Source of the DNA: Hyphochytrium catenoides
Lineage: Eukaryota > Sar > Hyphochytriomycetes > Hyphochytriales > Hyphochytriaceae
Assembly: GCA_900088475.1 (NCBI GenBank)
Contig: FLMG01003316.1
Coordinates: 9,409-30,291 of the forward strand
Reading direction: 5' to 3'
Length of the DNA: 20,883 nucleotides
Part shown: positions 1 through 8,313 of the stretch, piece after piece
Layout of the letters: every line of letters starts with the position of its first letter
Numbering within the stretch: the first letter of the stretch is position 1
Program-made: the position numbers and the translations under genes
The notes under the pieces: generated by a model
The model's input: only the letters and a program-made list of their open reading frames with translations
Told to the model about the DNA's origin: nothing
The model's database searches: none

Positions 1-1
1 C

Positions 2-2124
2 TTGCTAGGCAGTTTTGCGCCATTTTTGCACTTGGCAGCGTCGTTAGACGTGCCTTCATCGTACACGGTCATCTTTATTAGCGCAAAAGCAGACACGAGG
101 TAGGGTTAGGGCAGAACGGTGTCAACCTCATACTATGAGTCCCGACTCTCTTTCGTCTCTCTCTTTCTCTTGTTCTCCTTCTCACGCTCCTCGTTTCTCC
201 CTTTGTTGGGTGTCCAGCTATGCGATATCTCAGCGGTCTGCCTTCCTGCTGGCCATGAAAGATATCGATCGCTCCCAGAAGCTCCTGCCGAACGTGAAGC
301 TGAATGCTGTGCAGTACTATGAAGAAGGTCCCTGGAAGACATTGAACCTGACGATGAGGGCGATGGAAGAGAATAGTAACGTGGTGGCCGTCATTGGCCC
401 TACGTATAGTAAGAATGTGGTACCCTCAGGTAGGAGCTTCGACCTAAGTGCTTCCTTCTCTTTCTTTGCTTTTGATGTCTCTCTTTCCCATTGTGTCTTC
501 GTGTTCTCTATCTCTGCCCGTTTGTGTCCCTTCCTTTGTCTTTCCCTCTCTCCCTCACATCGTCAGCTTGCGAGAAGTGAGTTCCTAAAATCACTATCGA
601 CAGGGTCGTACCTCTCAATGCTTCAGAAGCCCATGATTTCTCATTCTTCAGACTATCCACAGCTAGAGAATAAGGTAAAAGAGCACTGTCGTTCTATAGG
701 AGAAAGAGGCAGATGTCAGACTTACGCGCCTTCTCTTCTTCGTCTTAAAAGGAACTCTTCAGTGTGCCTTATCTCTTTCGGGTGCCCATTACAGGGGTCT
801 ACCCTATCCAACAGTTCATAGGCTACGCCGAACATTTTGGTTGGAAAAGGGTAAGTAAGCTTCTTTCTCTCAATGTCCTTTGCTCTCCTACGGTCTGATC
901 CTTTCCGATGCAATTGACGCATTGAGAGCCGTCAATAGAGATGGATAAATGATGTCTGAAGCGTCGTCTACCTCTCTGCACATCCAGGTCGGTCTTTTGA
1001 ACATGATGGAAGGGGAGAACGACTTCTACTATCCCATCATTCTAAGGGAGGCAGCGAGAAAGCAGATTCGCATGACAGCGCACGAAACTATTAATGTCAG
1101 CAGTTTCTTGGATGAAAAGGAACTGAAGGCGGTGGCTGACGGTGGCAGAGAAAAAGAAGTTCGCGAAGCGATACAGAGGCTCAAGGTAAGCGAGTTGATG
1201 TAAGAAGTGGACTAGAGGAGAGAGACGTGAGCTTTTGCTGGGAAGATAAACCCCTGCGTGCTAATGCTAGTGTCATGCTTTAGGGTTCTGGGACCCAAGT
1301 GTTCCTTATTGCCGGGATTTACGGCACCGGTGTCACAGGCTATCTTTGTAAGCTTCTTCAAGAAGAAGGAATGATGAAGGACGGCTACGTCCTCGTATTT
1401 TATGACTTACAGGCTGAAGACACGCCCTGCTTCCAGCCTGGAGTTCTGTACATGAGGCAGAACCGCTCTGAGGTCGATGAAAGCAACCCATGGCTTCAAC
1501 ACTATAGAGATAGCACGGTGAAGTATGACCCCAACGATCCTAACGTACCAAAGTATAACCCTGAGACCGGAAGTCCCTTCTTCACACAGTCCGGTAGGTT
1601 GGCCTTAGCCCACTCCAATGAGCTTGGGGTCCTTTTTTCTCTCTCTTTCCTTGTTTTCTCTATCCTGTTCAATTGGTTCTGAGTCCTCTCCCACATCCCT
1701 GCCTTATCCCTTTCCCCGACATTTCTCCTCTGTAGAGACGATATATAGCATCTATGACACCACCGGCCCTTCCTATAACAACCTCTACGACTGGAAGGAG
1801 AAGAAGAGCGAAGGGAACATTGGATACTATGGAGTGACCTCCTATGACTCCGCGTTTCTTTTGGCGCACGCTATGCAGAGCATGCTCGACAAGGCCGCTG
1901 ATCCACTCAATGGAGAGAAGCTGAGAGAGGAGCTGCTTCGCACCTCGTTCCAGGCTATTGATGGAACCTTCATGTTGGATCAGGAGAGTCAGGAGCGATT
2001 TGTCCCGTCTACGCTACTGAACGTTCAGGAAACAGGGAAGAAAGGGGTTCCGGTCGCGATGACGACTGAGGTTTTGGCCTCTACCAAGGCATGTGAAGAG
2101 GTCAGTGGCTCCTGCGTTAGACAG
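2..2124 (+). other. Ectodomain exons 1-7: PBP1/ANF-receptor-like ligand-binding region
   Basis: Exon 1 gives a hydrophobic stretch (LLGSFAPFLHLAA) that looks like the end of a signal peptide, then a beta strand (YTVIFIS). Later exons show family hallmarks of type I periplasmic binding folds: SAFLLAMKDID followed by LPNVKL; VVAVIGPTYS; QKPMISHSSDYPQL, matching the usual 'P.IS..A..P.L' segment; FSVPYLFRVPI with FGWKR; VGLLNMMEGENDF opening the second lobe; QVFLIAGIYGTG; and YDSAFLLAHAMQ with FQAIDGTFMLD near the end. It is about 450 residues, normal for this fold. The ligand cannot be inferred. Introns are short (77-174 nt in this part) with pyrimidine-rich 3' ends. Confidence 0.85.
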
Positions 2125-5100
2125 GTAAATGCGGTGGGTTTTTTCGCTTTACACTGCCCTTGGGCTTGCCCCAAACAGCGGCAGCAACATCTTTAGTCTC
2201 ATTTTCTATGGTAGCTTCTTGTCCGTCAAGGATTACTTTCGTGCGGGTCTCTTCCTGTGTCTCTATTCCCTTCCTTCTAAGAAGCTCAAGGCTTAACTGA
2301 TACCTTCTCTTGCCGGCGTCGGCGTTGCCCCATCTTCTTTCTCTGTGTTCTTTCCCTCGTCCGTCGCTTGCCTTGCTTTTTCTAACTGTCCTTTCTCTTT
2401 TCTGCAGACGGAGAGGAAGATTGTCTGGTTCTCTGGTTCTAAGGAGGTGCCTCTGGATGGCCGTCAGCCCTCTCCGGAAAAGACCGTTGTCAAAGGAGAT
2501 GGCCTTGCCCTCACCTCAGCTATCGTGGGAATGGACTCATCCTTTCGCATTCGGGCCATAGATTACTTTGGCCAGTCCAATCAGTTTGACACTCTACCGT
2601 CGTCCCTGACCAAGTTTGATGTTTCTCTCGAGTATGTGGAAGGAGAGAAGCCTAGACGGATCTCACTCTCTTGCACAGAAATGAATGTTAGCATCGGTGT
2701 CGTTGACTGTCATTATATGGTTGGGGCCAAGGAAGGCGGGATGTATCGCCTGACTATCCTCTATAGAGGGCAGCAAGTCGCTAGCAGCCCGTACATGGTC
2801 AAAGTGTCTGGACTGGGTAAGTTTCATGATGTTAGGCTCGACAGGGGCGCTGTTGGTAAAGGAACAAGAGTGATGGCTACCCTCGTCGTGAATAGCACTC
2901 TTTTTATAAGCGTGTATGATAGAGACAAGTAGGCCGAAGGAAGGTAGAAAGGAGAGAGAGAGAGAGAGAGGAGAAAGAGAGAGAGGGGGGGAAGAGAGAG
3001 AGAAAGAGGGAAGAGAAGAGAGCGGATAAAGAGGATGGTGGTGGTGAAATGGGGGAACCTCTACCTAGCTCTGCAGTAACTCATATCTCTCGCTTTCGGT
3101 TGTCAGTATGTCCATCAGGTCAGTCTTTGGTCATGGACGAGCAGGGCACGCGCGTGTATTGTCTTGAGCAACAGAGTGATAAGCACAACACGGGCATGAT
3201 CATCGGGATTGCCCTCTCTTCCTTTGTTGCCGCTCTGCTGCTTCTGTACGGCTACTACCACTATCATAAGCTAAGAGCAAAGGTGGACGAGGCAGACACT
3301 GTGGGAAAGAAAAAGAAAGGTCCTCCGACTACAAAGCCCATCTTCCTGATCACGGACATAGAGAACTCCACTGCTCTCTGGGCTCACTCTCAGCAGGCGC
3401 TGAAGCAAGCTCAGGCCATCCACGATACCCTCCTCCGCTCACATCTTGCTAGGTTCTATGGGTAGGTCCTTCACTTCTTGGAGCTATTCGCTCTTGTCTT
3501 GGACGGAGGTGTCGAAGCAGCTCCTCATTCTCCGTTAGAGTTTTTTAGCACACTGGTTCTTCTTTGGCTGTCTGTCTCTGGCTGTCTGTCTCTGGCTGTC
3601 TGTCTCTGACTCTCTGTCTCTCTTGGTCTGTTTGTCTCGTACTTGGGCCATCTCACGTTACTCTCGCGGAGACCCCATTCCTTTTGTATCTCTCTCTGTT
3701 CGGACATCTCTCTCTTCTTCTCTCTCTGCAGTCTTTTTTACCTCCTTCTCCCTCTCTCGTTACTCTCTGCTTCTTTCCGCCGTCTTTCTGTCGCTCTGTC
3801 TGCTGCTCTCTCTTTCTTTTACTTTTCTGAATTTCACATCTGTTACCCTGGCCGTACCCGCTAAGACGTCGACTTCTTCTTACTAGCTATGAGGTGACCA
3901 CTGAGGGAGATTCCTTCCAGCTTGCCTTCCACGAGGCTCGGGATGCTGTAGGGTATGCCCTCTTCATTCAAAAAGCTCTCTTAGAGGTACGAAAAGAAAG
4001 TAAAGAAGAGAAAGAGCGACGTTGCCATCACCTCTCCTAACTTAACACCTTGCCTATACTTTTCCTTGTTGGTCCCAGTGTGACTGGCCGGCGGAGCTTC
4101 TCTCTTACACAGGCTGCAGAGAGGAAAAGGATCGGCAGGGCAACGTCATCTTCCGTGGTCTCAGAATCCGAATGGGCCTTCACCAGGTTTGCCATGTGTA
4201 GAACGTTGCTTTGACTTCATGCTGGTTTCAATATCTCTCGCTCTCTATTATTCATCTCTATTTCTCTCTCTTTCTCTCTCTCTCTCTGTCTGTCTGTCTC
4301 TGTCTGTCTGTCTGTCTGTCTCTTTCTCTCTCTCTCCTTCTCTCGCTGCCAGCATGTCATGTCATTCTTCCCTCTCATTTGGGCCTAAGCTCCTTTATAC
4401 ATCTCCCCTTGTTACCTTCATGCCATTATTAAACTATTGCTGCCATTCTAGGGCGACGCTGACCTTATCCGCAAGAGGCACCCTACGACGGGCCGCAGGA
4501 CGTACACAGGCTCTTCACTGCTATTCGCGAAAGCTATCAACGATGTGGCGCATGGAGGGCAAATCGTGGTCTCTGGAGATGTATGGGCGTCAGTGTCCAC
4601 TCATCTTGCCGATGTAGATCAGCCACAAGTGGTAGACCTTGGCACGCACCTGATCTTCAACAGAGAAGGAGAAGAGCAGATCCATCTGGTGCAGTTGCTA
4701 CCGCAGTCTCTGTCCGCGAGGTAAGATCCATCGGACCGCCCGGCGAGTGAGAGCGCCCTCCGTCTGTCCACGTCTAGCCTATCCTTATCCTGCTTTCCTT
4801 ACTTCTAGCTCTGCTTATACTCTGTCTCATGAAGTCGCAGTCTGCCTATTATAGAGGAGAGGATTATCTGAGACACAATGCAGCAGCTTGAGCTCATTCG
4901 GACTCCTCTCTTTCTTCTGTTCCCCTTAGATGTAGCTCACTCTGACTCCTCTCTTTCTATTTATTTCATTGAATGTAGGACTTTCCCTCGCATCAAGACA
5001 GGAAAGCAAGTGGGGCCAGGCATGCGGGACTGTCCTCGTGGAGAAGTATGCTTTGTCTTTACCTATGTTGAGTTCTTGGAAGAGCTCCTGCTTATAGACG

Positions 5101-5267
5101 CCAACATGACAGAGGTAAGTCGAAAGAAGTGCCTAGGGTGAATGTAAAGAGGAGGCGCTTCAGAAGTGAGGCAATGGCGGCTTAGCCTTGTGCCAAGTTC
5201 CTTTATAATTCTTTCCTTCCCTCTTTTTTTTCTCTCTCTCTCTTTCTCTCTCTCCTGCTCTCTCTGA

Positions 5268-5311
<44 letters not shown>

Positions 5312-7540
5312 GGCCTTTTCTCTAGCTTTCTCTCGCTGACGTTTAAGGCTACATTCTTGTACGCAAATTTGCCTCTTTCTCTCTCTCATCAATGGACTTA
5401 ATGGCCCTCTTGTTCTGATACCATGGTTTCTCTCTCTTTTCTCCTCCTCTTGTTGACACGTGCTCATGGTCCTAATTAATCGGACACGATATCTGTCTGC
5501 AGGAAGCGGTGCAGCAGTACACATCCACTGCAAGACGCATTCTCAGGGAGCACAATGGGTACGAGTGTCAAGAGACTGTCGGAGAGTTTATGCTCGCCTT
5601 CCACGACGTCCAGAGCGCTGTTGCCTGGTGCTCGGCGCTCCAAATCGCGCTGGTTGAGCTTGCCTGGAGTCAGAAGCTTCTGTCCCTTCCTGGGTTTGGA
5701 CCCATCTGGGCTGCACAGACAGAGAGTCGGACGAGCTATGACGACAGCTCTCCGTCCCCTAGCGACCTGCAGCACGAGTACATCTTCAGAGGCATGCGGA
5801 TCAAGATGGGACTAGAGTACGGCCGGCCGACGGAGATCGTCCCACATACGACCACAGGCCGGGCAGATTACTTTGGACCGGTCGTCAACATGACTGCCAG
5901 AATTGCTAAGGCTGCCAACGGTGGGCAGGTCCTTGTAGGGCCACGCGCTTGGGAGGTGCTATCCATAGCAGGAGCCAACACGGCAGTGCCATTCTCTTGC
6001 AAGGCTCAGGCAGGGGAGAGAGAAGAAGAGGATGCAGATGATGAGGTGGCTCCTGATGATGTCTTCTTCACACACTTGGGCTGGTACAGAATGAAGGGAA
6101 TTGTCATGCCTACAGAGCTCATCGAGGCTTGTCCCGTGGCTCTCGGAGAGAGATCCTTCCCCAAACCGAAGGCTACGCCGTTGGAGAACGAGAGAAGTCT
6201 CTCCCGGAAAGTCTCGTCTGCGGGGCTCTTGCCTCCCAAGAACAAGAGAATGTCCTCTACGTCTTCGACGTCCTCTTCCGTGGCGCCCGCACCAATGCCG
6301 TTGCATCGCTTAGAGGACACCAAGAAGGCAGACAAAGACGTGAACAAAGTGTCCAATGGGAGGAAGAACGCTCGCCCGCCTCCTGTCTATGCAGAGGACG
6401 ACAGAGAGCTCTCTCTCGGGGACAAAGTGCAGCAGTTATCCTTGGGGCTGATGGGCATGTTCAGCGCCAAGAGTAGGCTCAAGCATGAGATGTCCAAGGC
6501 TCCTCCTGGAGCTCTCTATGGCCTCTCAAGCGAAGGGACTGCACCTCCAGGACCTGGAGCTACGGGTTCGACTGGAGTCTATGGCCTTCCGCCTCCCAGG
6601 GACGTCGTGGCCATCCCTCCTGGGATGTTCTCTCCCACACACAAGAAGCAGCAGCAAGGCACCTCTGTCAATCAGCAGGAAGTGCCGACAGGTCTTCCTC
6701 CTGCCACGCTGCCTCCCGGGGTAAGCGCCGTCTTCTATGGCTTGCATGGGGATGGCAGGTTCTCCCCCACGCACCTGAAGAACCAGCGGAAGGACTCTCC
6801 CTTACCTGTTTTCTTTGGAGAAGACTTTGACGAGAGAGAAAGAGAGAAACGAGAGAACGGGACCAGGAGAGTCGAGAAGGAGACAAAGCCCTCTCTCCCT
6901 ACCTATTTCGGCGATGAGAGTGATGATGAAGAGATAGAGACAGGAGGCATTCTTCTTGACTCTCCGATCTCTTCCTACTTGAGCGACGATGAAGAAGAAG
7001 AGAGAGGACGCGTTCTCTTGGATTCCCCCGTTATTAGCCCGCGGGTAGCTCTAAGGAAGGCTGAGATGCGAAGAATAGAGTAAGTTGACGTCTCTATCAG
7101 GATTGTGCGTTGCTGTTCTCGGCTCCTGTCAGATCTTTTTTTCTTTCTCTCTTTCTCTCTTTCTGTGCGTATGTGGCTGTTCTCCTCTCTCTCTCTGTGT
7201 CTCGAATGACTCTGTTTCTCCTCTCTGTCAGAGTCCTCTTCTCTCATCTTTCTTTCCGTCCTTACTCTCGCGGTACTAGTGCTCTCTCTCTCTCTCGTTC
7301 TGTTTCGACTCTCTTCTCTGGTTTTTGCTATGGAAGAGCAGATCCTTGGGCGTCTTGGCTGTGCCATTACTTAAGAGTTTCTCTCTCTTTCTCTCTGTAT
7401 CTCGCTCTCCTATAATACCTTCTAGGTCCCCTGTCTCCTATGATGATGAGGAGCTGCTAGGAGGCCTGTTGGACGAAGATGGGGACAGTCCCTCGAACGA
7501 CGAGCTTGATGAGGATCATCCCTTTGCCACCATGGCCTAA
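2..7540 (+). CDS. Receptor-type nucleotide cyclase with PBP1 ectodomain, filamin repeat and two tandem cyclase domains (5' partial)
   Basis: Proposed exons are 2-99, 218-429, 604-674, 752-850, 988-1185, 1284-1593, 1736-2124, 2408-2816, 3107-3461, 3887-3986, 4079-4186, 4452-4720, 4979-5114, 5503-7079 and 7426-7540. All introns are GT-AG, phases agree at every junction, and the sum is 4446 nt (1481 residues plus TAA). No in-frame Met precedes the first exon, so the true start lies left of the window. Order (partial numbering): hydrophobic N-terminus, ANF/PBP1-like sensor about 20-470, filamin-type repeat about 490-595, one TM helix about 625-646, cyclase A about 673-870, cyclase B about 885-1130, disordered tail to 1481. 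By family, class III cyclases turn ATP or GTP into cyclic nucleotides at the membrane; an extracellular ligand is inferred. The layout recalls trypanosomatid receptor adenylate cyclases, but those have one cyclase domain. Whether cAMP or cGMP is made is unsettled. Confidence 0.9.
2408..2816 (+). other. Filamin/ABP280-type Ig repeat in the ectodomain (exon 8)
   Basis: After a PBP1-like closing segment (KIVWFSGSKEVPLDG), the exon reads VVKGDGLALTSAIVGMDSSF, then FRIRAIDYFGQSN, and finishes GGMYRLTILYRGQQVASSPY followed by MVKV. These match the filamin repeat pattern: 'GPGL..A.VG..a.F.V.a.D..G' at the start and 'G.Y.v.v.y.g..i.gSPf.v.V' at the end. One near-complete repeat of about 100 residues sits in a single exon between the sensor and the membrane. 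Filamin repeats are Ig-like beta sandwiches, best known in actin crosslinkers; an extracellular position here suggests a rigid or ligand-contacting stalk (inference). Confidence 0.8.
2937..3025 (+). repeat. Purine-rich (GA)n tract in intron 8 of the cyclase gene
   Basis: This nearly pure A/G stretch (GAGAGA..., GGGGGG, AGAAAGAGGG) lies inside the 2817-3106 intron. It runs opposite to the CT-rich sense strand of the other introns of this gene. The intron then ends in the pyrimidine-rich TCTCGCTTTCGGTTGTCAG. Confidence 0.85.
3107..3461 (+). other. Juxtamembrane Cys stalk, transmembrane helix and start of cyclase domain A (exon 9)
   Basis: The exon opens with a Cys-containing stalk (VCPSG... 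and ...RVYCLEQQ, cysteines 17 residues apart), then a single hydrophobic helix (MIIGIALSSFVAALLLLYGY). A basic stop-transfer segment (KKKKG) follows, then the first cyclase strand FLITDIENSTALW. The Asp in TDIEN (residue 679 of the partial protein) is the first metal-binding Asp of class III cyclases, and 'TDIE.STALW' is the form seen in trypanosomatid and fungal enzymes. The two Cys could form a disulfide within or between receptor chains (inference). Confidence 0.85.
3462..3886 (+). other. Intron 9 of the cyclase gene, pyrimidine-saturated
   Basis: This 425 nt intron runs from GTAGGT to TACTAG. Much of it is C/T, including three tandem copies of a GGCTGTCTGTCTCT-like unit near 3565-3610. 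It separates FYG (exon 9) from YEV (exon 10) and splits a Gly codon, which is the expected joint of the cyclase fold. Confidence 0.8.
3887..4720 (+). other. Cyclase domain A, rest (exons 10-12): metal-binding half
   Basis: Exon 10 gives YEVTTEGDSFQLAFHEA, with the second metal-binding Asp (residue 722, 43 residues after Asp679, the expected spacing). Exon 11 gives VIFRGLRIRMGLHQ, the conserved strand before the dimer arm. Exon 12 gives TTGRRTYTGSSLLFAKAI, then HGGQIVVSGDVW. In the equivalent segment of active subunits the pattern is 'GR.DYFGP.VN...R'; here the Asp, Asn and Arg are replaced by Thr800, Leu807 and Ala811. The domain therefore retains the metal site and lacks the transition-state residues. 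The end (DLGTHLIFNREGEEQIHLVQ) is the usual closing strand, with no phosphate-binding Lys. Confidence 0.85.
4259..4342 (+). repeat. (TC)n and (TGTC)n microsatellite in intron 11
   Basis: CTCTCTCT runs are interrupted by a TGTC tetranucleotide array at about 4287-4322, all inside the 4187-4451 intron of the cyclase gene. Confidence 0.9.
4979..6150 (+). other. Cyclase domain B (exon 13 and 5' part of exon 14): Asn/Arg half
   Basis: The first strand reads VCFVFTYVEFLEELL, where the metal-binding Asp of domain A is Tyr902. The second metal position lies in YECQETVGEFMLAFHD, where the usual GD is GE. The catalytic stretch is intact: TGRADYFGPVVNMTARIAKA, with Asp1040, Asn1047 and Arg1051, then NGGQVLVGPRAW. 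Near the end, HLGWYRMKGIVMPTEL keeps a Lys (1116) at the phosphate-binding position. Between them, YIFRGMRIKMGLEYG parallels VIFRGLRIRMGL of domain A. A 30-40 residue insert with Ser/Asp-rich sequence precedes that strand. This is the pattern of a C2-type half-site. Confidence 0.85.
5223..5322 (+). repeat. (CT)n tract in intron 13
   Basis: A long imperfect CT repeat follows an oligo-T run, inside the 388 nt intron 5115-5502 of the cyclase gene. The rest of that intron is also C/T-rich and holds no credible exon. Confidence 0.9.
6151..7540 (+). other. Long disordered cytoplasmic tail of the receptor cyclase (exon 14 end, exon 15)
   Basis: About 350 residues after cyclase B have low-complexity Ser/Pro/Lys and then Asp/Glu-rich composition, with no recognisable fold. 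Short motifs recur: ALYGL, GVYGL, VFYGL, VFFGE and TYFGD; FSPTHK and FSPTHL; LLDSP twice. The final exon (7426-7540) is acidic (SYDDEELLGGLLDEDGD) and ends with a normal TAA. The exon 14 donor overlaps an in-frame TAA: the codon GAG at 7078-7080 is split by GT at 7080-7081 (GTAAGT), so failure to splice would remove only the last 38 residues. Confidence 0.7.
7080..7425 (+). other. Intron 14 of the cyclase gene
   Basis: GTAAGT at 7080 to TTCTAG at 7425, 346 nt and strongly C/T-rich. Splicing joins GA to G and restores a Glu codon before SPVSYDDEE. Nothing else is seen in it. Confidence 0.75.
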
Positions 7541-7603
7541 GCCTTAGGTCAAGAAGGAGAGAGGCAGCATTGTGCCAAACTGCAGACCGTGGTCGTTCCA
7601 TAT

Positions 7604-7666
<63 letters not shown>

Positions 7667-8313
7667 GAGGAAGACGACTGCTCTAGTTTCTCTCTCGCTC
7701 CTTTTCTGAGAGAAGCCTGTTGTCTGTTGACTACTTTCTATTCTGTCTTGTCTGTTCAATCACTAGAAGCTATCTGCAAGTTTTGAGACGGTTTTTGTTG
7801 GCTCTCTGGGCGGATTGGCTGAGCGGAGAGAGAGTCTGGGAGAGAAAGAGGAAGCAAATGTGCCGCGTGGGTGCAAGAAAGAGAAAGAAATCGGTTCTAT
7901 CCTTTCTCCCCACCGTTCATAGTCTAGAAAACTCTCTGTCTCTCTCCTTGGCTTTTCTCTCTCTCGCGCGCCAAAGCTGGAGAGAGGACATAATAAAGCC
8001 TGCTTATCAATTTCTCTACTATGTTACAAGCTTTTCTCTTCTCCTTCTGCATTATTGGGGCAGAAGAGACTAAGCACTCTCTCTTCCATAAATGGGCTAA
8101 TGAGAGCTCTGGTGAGAAAGAAGAGAGAAAACGTTCTCTTTGGAAAGGAAAAAGCAAAACACCGCAGATGATCTTGGTGCTTCTGTCTGATAACATTAGT
8201 TAGGAAGAGATTTTCTCTTTTGGATCTCAAAACTATGGTCTAGGACCTAAAGGATAGGTAGAGAGAGAGAGAGACGAGATAAAGAAAGAGCGAGAGAAAC
8301 GGAGAGTGTGCTA
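7541..8313. other. Convergent intergenic spacer between cyclase and kinesin-like genes
   Basis: About 770 nt between the stop codons of two converging genes. It contains the (GA)n run described separately and mixed purine-rich sequence. No gene with coding-like composition was recognised. Polyadenylation signals of both genes should lie here; AATAAA-like sequence occurs at about 7990 (ATAATAAAG) on the plus strand, but this is weak. Confidence 0.6.
7609..7663 (+). repeat. (GA)n microsatellite just 3' of the cyclase gene
   Basis: An uninterrupted run of about 27 GA dinucleotides, 68 nt downstream of the cyclase stop codon and probably in its 3' UTR or the spacer. Confidence 0.97.

Noticed and set aside
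101-113. Telomere-like TAGGGTTAGGG
   Set aside because: Fewer than two units, and located at the 5' end of a well-supported intron (100-217).
135-821. Single 228-codon frame at the left end read as one exon
   Set aside because: It runs through two introns; splicing at 430-603 and 675-751 gives a clean PBP1-like sequence, and the intervening parts are C/T-rich intron.
3565-3610. Short tandem GGCTGTCTGTCTCT units, considered as a CRISPR-like array
   Set aside because: No spacers between units, only a simple tandem repeat inside a eukaryotic intron.
5063-5533. Minus-strand open frame rich in RERERE opposite the cyclase introns
   Set aside because: It is the complement of a (CT)n intron repeat; such repeats lack stop codons in any frame and encode only RE or SL runs.
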